Source: Mesorhizobium sp. WSM4311 (GTDB lineage Bacteria > Pseudomonadota > Alphaproteobacteria > Rhizobiales > Rhizobiaceae). Taken from it: a stretch of 64,000 nucleotides of DNA. This document shows, in pieces, positions 17,844 through 26,437 of the stretch. The DNA lies in the NCBI RefSeq assembly GCF_002295115.1, contig NZ_NSFV01000008.1:235331-299330 (forward strand), written 5' to 3'. Every line of letters starts with the position of its first letter. Position 1 is the stretch's first letter. The position numbers and the translations under genes were made by a program. Under the pieces are notes generated by a model. The model was given only the letters and a program-made list of their open reading frames with translations, had not been told where the DNA came from and did no database searches.

Positions 17844-18959
17844 ATGCGCGTCGGCTGCCCCAAGGAAATCAAGAACCACGAATATCGTGTCGGCCTCACA
17901 CCAGGCTCGGTCCGCGAATATGTGGCGCACGGCCACGAAGTTCTGGTCGAAGCCGGCGCCGGCGCCGGCATCGGTGCCGATGACAACGCCTATCGCGCCG
18001 CCGGCGCCAGCATCGCCAAGACCGCCGCCGACGTGTTCGCCAAGTCGGACATGATCGTCAAGGTCAAGGAGCCGCAGCCCAATGAGTGGGTTCAGCTGCG
18101 CGACGGCCAGATCCTCTACACCTACCTGCATCTGGCTCCGGATCCGGAGCAGACCAAGGGCCTGCTCGCTTCGGGCGTCACGGCGATCGCCTACGAAACC
18201 GTGACCGACGATCGTGGCGGCCTGCCGCTGCTCGCGCCGATGTCGGAAGTCGCCGGCCGCCTGTCGATCCAGGCCGGCGCCACGGCGCTGCAGAAGGCCA
18301 ATGGTGGCCGCGGCGTGCTGCTCGGCGGCGTGCCCGGCGTGCTGCCCGGCAAGGTCACCGTGCTCGGCGGCGGCGTCGTCGGTCTGCACGCGGCCCGCAT
18401 GGCCGCCGGCCTTGGCGCCGATGTCACCATCATCGACCGCTCCATCCCGCGCCTGCGCCAGCTCGACGACCTCTTCGCCGGTCGTGTGCACACCCGCTAC
18501 TCCACCGTCGAGGCGCTCGAGGAAGAATGCTTCTCGGCCGACATCGTCGTCGGCGCCGTGCTGATTCCCGGTGCCGCAGCACCGAAGCTCGTCACCCGCG
18601 AAATGCTGTCGGGCATGAAGAAGGGCTCGGTGCTGGTCGACGTCGCCATCGACCAGGGCGGCTGCTTCGAGACCTCGCATGCGACGACTCACGCCGAGCC
18701 GACCTACGAGGTCGATGGCGTCATCCACTATTGCGTCGCCAACATGCCAGGTGCGGTGCCGGTCACTTCGGCCCACGCCCTCAACAATGCGACGCTGCAC
18801 TACGGCTTGCAGCTCGCCGACAAGGGCCTGAAGGCGCTGGTCGACGACCATCACCTGCGCAACGGCCTCAATGTCCACAAGGGCAAGATCACCAACCGGG
18901 CGGTCGCCGAAGCGCTCGGCTACGAGTTGGTCGAGCCGAAAGCTGTTCTGGCCGCCTGA
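17844..18959 (+). CDS. ald: Alanine dehydrogenase
   Basis: A 371-residue NAD-dependent enzyme that interconverts L-alanine and pyruvate plus ammonium; in rhizobia it is tied to alanine catabolism and bacteroid nitrogen export. The N-terminus MRVGCPKEIKNHEYRVGLTP holds the substrate Arg and Lys. YTYLHLAPD supplies an active-site His. The Rossmann motif is VTVLGGGVVGLHAARMA near 170-186, and the Asp-containing stretch DVAIDQGG follows. The ATG at 17844 follows CAGGAGAAGAA. It ends before a strong hairpin at 18991. The divergent Lrp regulator probably activates it with alanine. Confidence 0.97.
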   Translation: MRVGCPKEIKNHEYRVGLTPGSVREYVAHGHEVLVEAGAGAGIGADDNAYRAAGASIAKTAADVFAKSDMIVKVKEPQPNEWVQLRDGQILYTYLHLAPDPEQTKGLLASGVTAIAYETVTDDRGGLPLLAPMSEVAGRLSIQAGATALQKANGGRGVLLGGVPGVLPGKVTVLGGGVVGLHAARMAAGLGADVTIIDRSIPRLRQLDDLFAGRVHTRYSTVEALEEECFSADIVVGAVLIPGAAAPKLVTREMLSGMKKGSVLVDVAIDQGGCFETSHATTHAEPTYEVDGVIHYCVANMPGAVPVTSAHALNNATLHYGLQLADKGLKALVDDHHLRNGLNVHKGKITNRAVAEALGYELVEPKAVLAA

Positions 18960-18990
18960 TACACCCAGAAAAAGTCAACTTGCTATTGTT

Positions 18991-19017
18991 GCCCGCCGGT
19001 CCACGCCGGCGGGCTTA
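18991..19017 (+). terminator. Intrinsic terminator of ald
   Basis: GCCCGCCGG pairs exactly with CCGGCGGGC across six bases, followed by TTATTATT. It lies 32 bases after the ald stop. Confidence 0.85.
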
Positions 19018-19171
19018 TTATTGGCCGATCTAGGGCGGTGGCCTGGTTACTGGGCAGAACAGTGTCAGCCGCAGGTTTTGGTTTGCCCAAAACTGTTGCA
19101 CATTTGTCATTCCTAATCTGACCGACTCCCTGCTAGAGACGCGGTGGGTTTATTGATTAGGGGTTTGGGCT

Positions 19172-20476
19172 ATGTTTCTTCGCGTTTCCGCGAAATCTTT
19201 CCTTTTAAGCGCAGTTTCTGCAGTGGCTTTGATGTCTGCCGCGCATGCTGCCGATGTGGTGCAGCCGGTCGAGGCGTCCGGTCTCAACTGGAGTGGGCTG
19301 TATGTCGGCTTCGGTGTGGGTGCAGGTGCCAACGTTCATAAACTCAGCAGCGACTTTATTCCGATTTCACTGAACGGCATTGGCGGTGAGGGTGTTTACG
19401 GCGAGCTGACCGCTGGTTACGACTATATGGTGTCTCCCCGCTTCCTGCTCGGCGGATTGCTGGACGTCCACGTGGGCGATATCAAAACCAAGATCGATGC
19501 CGCCGGTTTCAACGCCTCGATCCAGGAGACATACGGTTTCGACGCTGGCCTGCGCGTCGGCTATCTGTTTACCCCGAACACACTGGGCTACGTGCTCGGC
19601 GGCTATTCCTGGCAGAAGTACAAGCTCGATACCAATGCTGGCTTCGGCTTTGATTGGGACCAGAGCGGCTACTTCGTCGGCGGCGGCATTGAAACGGCCA
19701 TCAACAGCAACTGGACGATCAAGACAGAGTACCGTTATACGCGCTTCGGCACCAAGGGGGACCTCCTCTCGGAGGCCGGCCTTATCGGAGCTCCGGATGG
19801 CCTTCTCAACCTCGATACGTCGCGGCATACGTTCCAGATTGCGGCCAACTATCGTTTTGGCGCCCGGAATGGCGGCGGTGCTACTTTTGAAACCCCTGCA
19901 TACAACTGGACCGGCTTCTATATCGGCGGCGCGGCTGGCGCGGGTGCGTCCGTGCACCAGATCGAAATCCCGCCGCTCGGCGGCGCCAAGTTCAATGGCC
20001 TCGGTGGCGAAGGCGCGTTTGGCGAGTTGAACGTTGGTTACGACCAAGACTTTGGCAACTGGGTTGCAGGCGTTATGGTCGACGCCCGCTACTCCGGCAT
20101 GACCTCGAAGCTGGACCTTGGCGGCGGATCGATCAATGTCGACACCGACTACGGTTTCGACGTGCTCGGCCGCGTCGGCATGAAGATGAACGAATCGACG
20201 CTTGCCTACGCACTGGCTGGCTACAGCTGGCAGCATTTCGACATAAATGCTTCCGACCCGATCGGCGATATCCTCGACTGGGGTTCCAGCGGTTTCTCGG
20301 TTGGTGGCGGTCTGGAAACGGCAGTGTCCAGCAACGTCACGGTCGGTGTCGAGTATCGCTATTCGCAGTTTGCCAAGAAGGATTTCTCGTCGGAGTTGGG
20401 GCTGCCCGACGACTCCATCACATCCACTTCTTCTTTCCATACCGTGCGTCTCGGCGCGAAGTACAAGTTCAACTAA
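19172..20476 (+). CDS. Outer-membrane beta-barrel protein with two tandem barrel repeats
   Basis: A 434-residue exported protein. A Sec signal peptide (about 1-26) ends AAHAADV. Two homologous units follow: residues about 37-228 starting LNWSGLYVGFGVGAGANVH, and about 240-434 starting YNWTGFYIGGAAGAGASVHQ. Both contain the parallel blocks GGEGVYGELTAGYD / GGEGAFGELNVGYD, GYSWQKYKL / GYSWQHFDI, and GGGIETAI / GGGLETAV followed by an EYRY strand. Each unit resembles the eight-strand Omp25/Omp31-type surface protein of Rhizobiales. The last residue is Asn, and the C-terminal strand KYKFN is typical of a barrel. It is monocistronic, with a terminator after it. Confidence 0.85.
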   Translation: MFLRVSAKSFLLSAVSAVALMSAAHAADVVQPVEASGLNWSGLYVGFGVGAGANVHKLSSDFIPISLNGIGGEGVYGELTAGYDYMVSPRFLLGGLLDVHVGDIKTKIDAAGFNASIQETYGFDAGLRVGYLFTPNTLGYVLGGYSWQKYKLDTNAGFGFDWDQSGYFVGGGIETAINSNWTIKTEYRYTRFGTKGDLLSEAGLIGAPDGLLNLDTSRHTFQIAANYRFGARNGGGATFETPAYNWTGFYIGGAAGAGASVHQIEIPPLGGAKFNGLGGEGAFGELNVGYDQDFGNWVAGVMVDARYSGMTSKLDLGGGSINVDTDYGFDVLGRVGMKMNESTLAYALAGYSWQHFDINASDPIGDILDWGSSGFSVGGGLETAVSSNVTVGVEYRYSQFAKKDFSSELGLPDDSITSTSSFHTVRLGAKYKFN

Positions 20477-20498
20477 AGCTCTCCAGGTAAAAGTTGCG

Positions 20499-20527
20499 GC
20501 CCGCCGGCCTAGCCGGCGGGCTTTTTT
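20499..20527. terminator. Intrinsic terminator of the duplicated outer-membrane protein gene
   Basis: GCCCGCCGGC pairs with GCCGGCGGGC across CTA, followed by a T run beginning at 20522. It lies 23 bases after the stop. Confidence 0.88.
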
Positions 20528-20705
20528 TGCGCTGAAGGCTTTTGCGCTGGACCCAAGCAACAAAAAAGCGGAGCCAAAGCCCCGCTTCCTCGGTATCGAG
20601 ATTGCCGCCGGTTCATCCGCGGTCGGCCAATCTATCGACAATCGCGTTCTATCGCATCTATGCGACGGGAGTACGACAGGCTTCCCGAGCGCAGTCCTTT
20701 GCGTT

Positions 20706-21173
20706 TCAGGCCCGCTCAATCCGGCACTGGTAGCAGTTGTTACGCGCCGAGCGGACATGCACATAGGCGATGTCGTCGCGCTCGAACAAAGTCTCGGCCC
20801 GTGCCGCAATCGCTTCGGTAGGAATGACCCCGCCACTGCCGTAGACGATTCGATCATCCCTGCCATAGCCGCGCACGATGTAGTCCGGGCTTTCGAGGAC
20901 CTCGGGAAGCAATTCGGTCTCGGCCGCACGCTCGCACTCTTCCGCATGCAGAAAGATCGGCCCGGTTTCAGCATAGGGCTGAAGCTCCGGAAAGGGGCGG
21001 TAGGCAAGGATGAGATAGGCATCGCCGGCGGCGATGTTCTTCAGGCAATGCCGGCAAGGCATGCCGTCGCCGTCGGAAATCCTCCGCTCTGGCCTCTGGC
21101 CGTAAGCGTCGAGACCGCCGCGTTGCAGCGTCCTGACTTGTTCGCTGGGTAGCGCCTTGAACTGAATGGCCAT
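20706..21173 (-). CDS. DUF1203-family protein
   Basis: A 155-residue protein matching, from memory, the DUF1203 family: AIQFKALPSEQVRTLQRGGLD at the start, then CRHCLKNIAAGDAYLILAYR in the middle. It has the pair CRHC near residues 40-43 and a second Cys pair NNCYQC at the C-terminus, plus FLHAEECERA with a His and a Cys, so a metal site is possible. No signal peptide. It stands alone with about 180 bases on either side. Function unknown. Confidence 0.82.
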   Translation of the reverse strand: MAIQFKALPSEQVRTLQRGGLDAYGQRPERRISDGDGMPCRHCLKNIAAGDAYLILAYRPFPELQPYAETGPIFLHAEECERAAETELLPEVLESPDYIVRGYGRDDRIVYGSGGVIPTEAIAARAETLFERDDIAYVHVRSARNNCYQCRIERA

Positions 21174-21353
21174 GATGAAAACCTCCGGTTTGCTGACCGG
21201 AAATTATGTGCTCGGGCCAATGTTTCCCACCCGATTCTTGCTAAGGGATCGAGGGACCGATCCGATGTCGGTCCCTCCCATAGATCAAAAAGCATCATCG
21301 ATAGGGCCGACCGATTAAAACAAGCCAGCTAATTAAAGTTGATCGAACCTGGT

Positions 21354-21911
21354 TCACCGAATGAAATCGTCGAAGCGTCGCAATGTCACCCTGCGATTCT
21401 GCCAGTTTTCGTTCTGCGTCGGCACGAGCAGGAACTCCTCGCCGTAGCCCACGGTTTCCAGGGCATAGCCGGGCACGCCGAATTCGCGCACCAGCGTACG
21501 TTTCAACGAAGCGGCCCGTCGTTCGGAAAGGATCTGGTTCGACTGGAAGGAACCGACGGCATCGGTATGCCCTTCGATCAGCACGCGGGCGCCGGGATCG
21601 CGGCGCAGGATGCGCCGCAGCGCGTCGGCGATATTCTCGATCTTGTCGTATTGCGAACTGGAAATAGCCGCCGAGCCGAAGGCGAAATTGATCGACTGGA
21701 TGTCGATCGAGCGCGCCATGCGGCGCAAATCCGGCCGGCGCTTGAATTCGCGGATGGTGACACGCTCGTTGGGCCGCAGCCTCACCCGGGGTGCCGCCTC
21801 GAGCTTGCGCTCGATCGTCGCGGCCGAAGGCGTCGTCGCCTGGGCGGCGGCAAGGCTCGGCATGGCGATCGCTGCGATCAGCGCGGCGACGAGTGTACGG
21901 CGTGTCAGCAT
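21354..21911 (-). CDS. OmpA-family (peptidoglycan-associating) protein
   Basis: A 185-residue protein with a Sec signal peptide (MLTRRTLVAALIAAIAMPSL and AAAQ) and a C-terminal OmpA-like domain at about 70-180. The peptidoglycan-binding signature reads LIEGHTDAVGSFQSNQILSE, then RRAASLKRTL. An OmpA beta-barrel is absent, so it is a periplasmic or loosely outer-membrane-linked form. RDPGARV and the closing QNRRVTLRRF strand fit the family. It is monocistronic, and the Tyr-Gly-Glu block ETVGYGEEF is retained. Confidence 0.9.
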   Translation of the reverse strand: MLTRRTLVAALIAAIAMPSLAAAQATTPSAATIERKLEAAPRVRLRPNERVTIREFKRRPDLRRMARSIDIQSINFAFGSAAISSSQYDKIENIADALRRILRRDPGARVLIEGHTDAVGSFQSNQILSERRAASLKRTLVREFGVPGYALETVGYGEEFLLVPTQNENWQNRRVTLRRFDDFIR

Positions 21912-22011
21912 ATCTATTTCTCCTTCGGCCTCGGCCGCATTGATGATGCGGGCAAGATGCCAAAGGCAGGCTGAAGCGCCGATGAACGGCCGGTTCAGGT
22001 TCCGGCCAATG

Positions 22012-22584
22012 TCACGGGCGCATGACGCTGGCCGAGCGCTCGGCGAAAGGCAGCGGATGCACGACCTCGTTCTTCTGCGCGACCGGCTTGAAGCCGAGCT
22101 TCTGGTAAAGCGGCAGAGCTGCCGGATGGTCCAGCGTGCAGGTCTGCACCGTTACCCGTTTTGGCCCATGCGACCAGGCGGCTGAAATCGCCGAACCCAG
22201 GAACCAGCGGCCAATGCCTTGCCCGGTGGCATGTTCCATCATGCCGAAATAGGCGAGTTCGACTTCATCAGGCAGATGCGGCTTGAGGTCAAAGAAGCCG
22301 GCAGGCGCGCCGTCGAGGTAGAGCACCCTGATGTCGCGGTCCTCGCGGTGGATGCCGGCCGAAAGCTCCTCATCGTCCAGCCTGAGAACATTCACCCAAT
22401 GCCATTTGCGCCCGACCCGGTCCATCAGATAGCGATAGAAATGCAAGGGGATGTCCCTGGTCTTCAGCAGCGCGATCTGGCGGTTGTAGGGCACTGGCGG
22501 GGAGACCGCAGGAGGGGCATGCATTTCGAGAAAAGTCACCGTGACTTCAATGTCCTGCAGCACACCGTTTTCCATCGCGTTCAT
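22012..22584 (-). CDS. GNAT-family N-acetyltransferase
   Basis: A 190-residue acetyltransferase fold. The acetyl-CoA loop is at about 130-150 (MMEHATGQGIGRWFLGSAIS), with the QGIGRW motif. The closing VQTCTLDHPAALPLYQKLGF is the standard motif B of GNAT enzymes. The ATG overlaps the stop of the sulfurtransferase gene by four bases (ATGA at 22581-22584), so the two are coupled. Substrate unknown. Start MNAMENG was chosen for that overlap; the open frame upstream lies inside the sulfurtransferase gene. Confidence 0.88.
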   Translation of the reverse strand: MNAMENGVLQDIEVTVTFLEMHAPPAVSPPVPYNRQIALLKTRDIPLHFYRYLMDRVGRKWHWVNVLRLDDEELSAGIHREDRDIRVLYLDGAPAGFFDLKPHLPDEVELAYFGMMEHATGQGIGRWFLGSAISAAWSHGPKRVTVQTCTLDHPAALPLYQKLGFKPVAQKNEVVHPLPFAERSASVMRP

Positions 22585-23477
22585 TCCTTGCCGCCCTTGG
22601 CGGGGCCGGTCTTGGCGGGGCCAACCGTCGCGGGGCCGGTCACGACAGGCGTATCGGAGAGCCCGCCCCATTCCGTCCATGAGCCGTCATAAAGCCTGTT
22701 GTCGGTGTGGCCAAGCGTCTCCAGCGCGAGCGTAACCACCGCGGCGGTGACACCGGAGCCGCAAGACGTGACGACGGGCTTCGACAGGTCGATGCCGGCG
22801 TCCTCGATCACCTTGCGCAAACGGTCCTTCGACAACAGCATGCCGTTTTCCGACAGTGCGGAGTACGGCACGTTGCGTGCGCCCGGCATATGGCCGGAGC
22901 GGACACCCGCGCGCGGCTCGGGCTCGACGCCGGTGAAGCGGCCGGGTCCACGGGCATCGGCAATCTGGCTGGCGCCGGTCTCGACGATCCCTCGCATGTC
23001 GGCGAGGCTGGCGACGCGGCCGGCGTCGAAATCGGCATGGAACACGCTTGGCGCGATCTTCGTCGGCTCAGACGTTACCGGGCGGCCGGCCGCCTTCCAA
23101 GCGTCGAAACCGCCATCCAGGATATAGGTCTGGAAAACACCCATGATGCGGAACATCCACCATGCCCGGGGTGCCGAGAAGAAACCCGGACCATCATAGA
23201 CGACAATGGTGTCGTCGGCGGACACGCCCATCGCACCGACATATTGCGCGAAATGCTGAGGCGAAGGCAGCGTGTGCGGCAAGGCAGCGTCGGGATCTGA
23301 CACCGCGTCCTGGTCCAGGAAGCGGGCGCCTGGAATATGGGCGGCATCGTATTCGGCGCGCGCGTCGCGCTTTTGCGCCGGCAGGTACCAGGACGCGTCC
23401 ACGATGGTCAGGCCGGGCTCGCCCAGGCGCGCCTGCAGCCAGTCCGCGTCGACGGTGAAAGGACTGTCTTCGGCCAT
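22581..23477 (-). CDS. sseA: 3-mercaptopyruvate sulfurtransferase (two-rhodanese protein)
   Basis: A 298-residue enzyme with two rhodanese domains: an inactive N-terminal one (about 8-130) and a catalytic C-terminal one with the loop VVTSCGSGVTAAVV, whose Cys carries the persulfide. CGSGVT is the loop of mercaptopyruvate rather than thiosulfate sulfurtransferases. The last 20 residues are a low-complexity tail of repeated GPA(T/K) units (TGPATVGPAKTGPAKGG) beyond the folded domain. It is followed by GNAT with overlap and preceded by the tRNA-editing gene 39 bases upstream. Role: sulfur transfer from mercaptopyruvate. Confidence 0.93.
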   Translation of the reverse strand: MAEDSPFTVDADWLQARLGEPGLTIVDASWYLPAQKRDARAEYDAAHIPGARFLDQDAVSDPDAALPHTLPSPQHFAQYVGAMGVSADDTIVVYDGPGFFSAPRAWWMFRIMGVFQTYILDGGFDAWKAAGRPVTSEPTKIAPSVFHADFDAGRVASLADMRGIVETGASQIADARGPGRFTGVEPEPRAGVRSGHMPGARNVPYSALSENGMLLSKDRLRKVIEDAGIDLSKPVVTSCGSGVTAAVVTLALETLGHTDNRLYDGSWTEWGGLSDTPVVTGPATVGPAKTGPAKGGKE

Positions 23478-23516
23478 TCTGGTTCTCTCTATTGCGGGTA
23501 GGGCAAGGGTTAAGTG

Positions 23517-24263
23517 TCAGGCGGCCGGCATCGGGCCGAAACGGATGCGGAAGCGCCTGTTCTCGCGACCCTTCTTTTCGATCTTGCCGATGTGGATTTC
23601 ACCGATTTCGCCGGTGCTTTTCACGTGTGTGCCACCACAGGGCTGGCTATCGACCGCGCCATTCTCACCAATGCAGACCAAGCGGATCCTGCCGGTGCCG
23701 ACCGGCGGCCGGACGTTCTTCGACTTGACCAGGCCGGGGTTAGCGGCGAGTTCCTCGTCGCTGATCAGCCTGGTGAAAATCGGATGATCGGCGCGCACCA
23801 GATCCATCAGGCTGGCGGTGACTTCTTCCTTCGAGAAGCTGGCGTCCGGAATGTCGAAATCGACCCGGCTATCGTCCTCGGAAACCGCCGCACCGGTGAT
23901 TGGAAACGGACAAACGACGGTAAGCAGATGGCAAGCCGCGTGCATGCGCATCAACAGGTGCCGACGTTCCCAGTCTATCGCGAGGTTGACCTTCTCGCCA
24001 ACCGCCAGATCCGCCTGCTCCGGCGCCGGCACATGGATGATCTCGTCCTTGGTCTCACCTGTGATGGTGGCGGCAATGGCGATGCGGCTGCCATCGGCAC
24101 GTTCGAGATAGCCGGTATCGCCCGGCTGGCCGCCCGAGGTGGCATAGAAGATCGTCCGGTCGAGGATGATGCCGCCACGATCATTGACTGCGGCAACCGC
24201 CGCATCCGCCGTACGCAGATAGGCGTCGTCGCGAAACAGCGCTTCCGTCTTGTGCGCCATCAT
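23517..24263 (-). CDS. Alanyl-tRNA editing protein (AlaX family)
   Basis: A 248-residue stand-alone version of the alanyl-tRNA synthetase editing domain, which removes Ser or Gly mischarged on tRNA(Ala). The zinc-binding blocks are RMHAACHLL (HxxxH) near residue 100 and QPCGGTHVKS (CxxxH) near residue 210. The N-terminal GGIILDRTIFYATSGGQPGD is the beta-barrel signature of the family. It starts four bases inside the end of the cysteine synthase gene (overlap 24260-24263), giving a coupled pair. Confidence 0.92.
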   Translation of the reverse strand: MMAHKTEALFRDDAYLRTADAAVAAVNDRGGIILDRTIFYATSGGQPGDTGYLERADGSRIAIAATITGETKDEIIHVPAPEQADLAVGEKVNLAIDWERRHLLMRMHAACHLLTVVCPFPITGAAVSEDDSRVDFDIPDASFSKEEVTASLMDLVRADHPIFTRLISDEELAANPGLVKSKNVRPPVGTGRIRLVCIGENGAVDSQPCGGTHVKSTGEIGEIHIGKIEKKGRENRRFRIRFGPMPAA

Positions 24264-25294
24264 GCGACCTTTTCGAAAGGCACCGAAATCTTGCTCTGCA
24301 GTTCCATCCAGCCCGGCACCGGGAGATTCTTCTCACGCAGGAATTCCGGATTGAACAGCTTCGACTGGTAGCGTGTGCCGTAGTCGCAAAGAATGGTCAC
24401 GATGGTGTGGCCCGGGCCCAATTCCCTGGCGAGCCGGATAGCGCCGGCAATGTTGATGCCGGTCGAGCCGCCGACGCACAGGCCTTCTTCCTGGATCAGG
24501 TCGAAGACGATTGGCAGCGCGTCCTCGTCCTTGATCTGGAACGAGAAATCCGGCGTGAACCCTTCGAGATTGGCGGTAATACGCCCTTGCCCGATGCCTT
24601 CGGTGATCGAACTGCCTTCGGACTTCAATTCGCCGCTGGTATAGAAACTGTAGAGCGCGGCGCCAAGCGGGTCGGCAAGCGCGATTTTCACATCCTTGCT
24701 CTTGGCCTTCAGCCCGAAAGCGACGCCGGCCAGCGTGCCGCCTGAACCCACCGCCGAGACGAAACCGTCAACCTTGCCGCCGGTCTGGGTCCAGATTTCC
24801 TCCGCCGTGGTGCGGATATGCCCATCGCGGTTGGCGACATTGTCGAACTGGTTGGCCCAAATTGCGCCGTTGGGCTCGGTCCTAGCCATCTGCTCGGCCA
24901 GCCGCCCCGACAGTTTCACGTAATTGTTGGGGTTCTTGTAGGGCACGGCCGGCACCTCGATCAGCTCGGCGCCGAGCAACCGGATCGTGTCCTTCTTCTC
25001 CTGGCTCTGCGTATCGGGAATGACGATGACGGTGCGATAACCCAATGCCTTGGCGACCAGCGTCAGCCCGATGCCCGTATTGCCTGCCGTGCCCTCGACG
25101 ATGACGCCGCCCGGCTTCAACAGGCCGCGCTGTTCGGCGTCGCGGATGATGAAAAGGCCGGCGCGATCCTTGACCGATTGCCCCGGATTCATGAATTCGG
25201 CCTTGCCCAGGATCTCGCAGCCGGTTTCTTCGGACGCTTTGTTAAGGCGGATCAGAGGCGTGTTGCCGATCGCGTCGATCACAGAACGGGGCAT
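24260..25294 (-). CDS. cysK: Cysteine synthase (PLP-dependent O-acetylserine sulfhydrylase)
   Basis: A 344-residue fold-type II PLP enzyme. The PLP lysine is in the NPGQSVKDRAG motif near residue 43. EGTAGNTGIGL is the substrate loop, and SAVGSGGTLAGV is the phosphate-binding glycine loop. The C-terminal CVGGSTGINIAGAI supplies the PLP-nitrogen serine. It makes cysteine from O-acetylserine and sulfide. The form is longer than E. coli CysK (about 323) by a C-terminal tail. It heads a compact minus-strand unit with the AlaX-type gene, sseA and a GNAT gene. The paralogue group (CysK, CysM or CBS-like) is not settled by sequence reading alone. Confidence 0.9.
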   Translation of the reverse strand: MPRSVIDAIGNTPLIRLNKASEETGCEILGKAEFMNPGQSVKDRAGLFIIRDAEQRGLLKPGGVIVEGTAGNTGIGLTLVAKALGYRTVIVIPDTQSQEKKDTIRLLGAELIEVPAVPYKNPNNYVKLSGRLAEQMARTEPNGAIWANQFDNVANRDGHIRTTAEEIWTQTGGKVDGFVSAVGSGGTLAGVAFGLKAKSKDVKIALADPLGAALYSFYTSGELKSEGSSITEGIGQGRITANLEGFTPDFSFQIKDEDALPIVFDLIQEEGLCVGGSTGINIAGAIRLARELGPGHTIVTILCDYGTRYQSKLFNPEFLREKNLPVPGWMELQSKISVPFEKVA

Positions 25295-25520
25295 TCAGGA
25301 TTCCTTGTGTGCGTGCGCCGAAACCCTAGAAACCCGAAGCTTCGGTTTCAAGGCAAGAATTCGCCTGGTCCAGTCGCATTTCCGGCACTGCTGTGCGTCT
25401 ACACCCTTTGCAGCCTGCTCGATATCCCACAGTTCATTTGCATCCGTGGTCGAAAAGCACTCTTTTCATTCGATTCCCTGACCGCTAGAGCAAGGCACCA
25501 ACAACTCGGCAGGGCGCAGC

Positions 25521-26342
25521 ATGACACTCTATCGGGCCGATCCGAAACACGGCGTCGCCTGGGTCACGGGCGGCAGCAGCGGCATTGGCCGCTCGCTGGC
25601 CAGGGATCTGGCGTCCCAGGGCTATGCGGTGGCGGTAACGGCTCTGGACGACGATCCGATCGACACGCTCATCGTCGAGACCGCGCAGATGCCGGGCAGC
25701 GTCACGGCCTTTCCCTGCGACGTCACGGACGAGCCGCGCATGGCAAGAACGGTGGCCGCGATCGAGAAGGAGCTCGGCCCCATCGTGCTCGCCGTCTTCA
25801 ATGCCGGAAACTACATTTCGACGCCTGGAGAGGCTCTCGTCGTCAAAGACTTTCGCCGGTCCTTCGAGGTCAACTATTTCGGCATCATCAACGGCCTGGT
25901 GCCGGTCGTGGAGTATATGCGCGTGCGGTCGCGCGGCCACGTCGTACTGGTCGGATCGGTCACCGCCTATTTCGGCTGGCCAACCACGGCCGCCTATGGC
26001 GGCACCAAGGCGGCGATCAACATCCTGGCCGAATCGCTGAAGTATGATTTCGACAAGATGAACATCCGCGTCCAGGTGATAAACCCCGGCTTTGTTGACA
26101 CGCCGCTGACCGAAAAGAACATGCTGCCAATGCCAGGCCTGATGCCGGTCACCCGGGCGACGCGCCGCATGGTGAAGGCAATCAAATCCGGCGGCTTCGA
26201 AGTCACTTTCCCGTACCGCACGAGCTGGCCGCTGAAATTTCTCGCTTTGTTGCCCAGGCCGATAAGCCGATGGGTGATCAGCTTGATGACCAGCTGGAAG
26301 GCACGGCCGCTGCATTACGAGCGCAAGTCACCCAACGAATAG
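25521..26342 (+). CDS. Short-chain dehydrogenase/reductase
   Basis: A 273-residue classical SDR. The nucleotide-binding motif is WVTGGSSGIGRSLARDLA near 13-30, the structural FNAGNYI at 90-96 replaces the usual NNAG, and the catalytic set is Ser in LVGSVTAYFGWP with YGGTKAAINIL (Tyr-x3-Lys). NPGFVDTPLT is the substrate-loop region. A hydrophobic stretch near the C-terminus (LKFLALLPRPISRWVISLM) suggests membrane association. Substrate is unknown. It precedes an alpha/beta hydrolase by 95 bases on the same strand. Confidence 0.92.
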   Translation: MTLYRADPKHGVAWVTGGSSGIGRSLARDLASQGYAVAVTALDDDPIDTLIVETAQMPGSVTAFPCDVTDEPRMARTVAAIEKELGPIVLAVFNAGNYISTPGEALVVKDFRRSFEVNYFGIINGLVPVVEYMRVRSRGHVVLVGSVTAYFGWPTTAAYGGTKAAINILAESLKYDFDKMNIRVQVINPGFVDTPLTEKNMLPMPGLMPVTRATRRMVKAIKSGGFEVTFPYRTSWPLKFLALLPRPISRWVISLMTSWKARPLHYERKSPNE

Positions 26343-26437
26343 GATGCCCACAGGATTTGGTGGTGCGACGGCCTGAACGGTCGTTGCCTGTTCATGGCCA
26401 CCGCCATAGGCTTTGTTGTTGTTGCGTGGAGTCTGCG

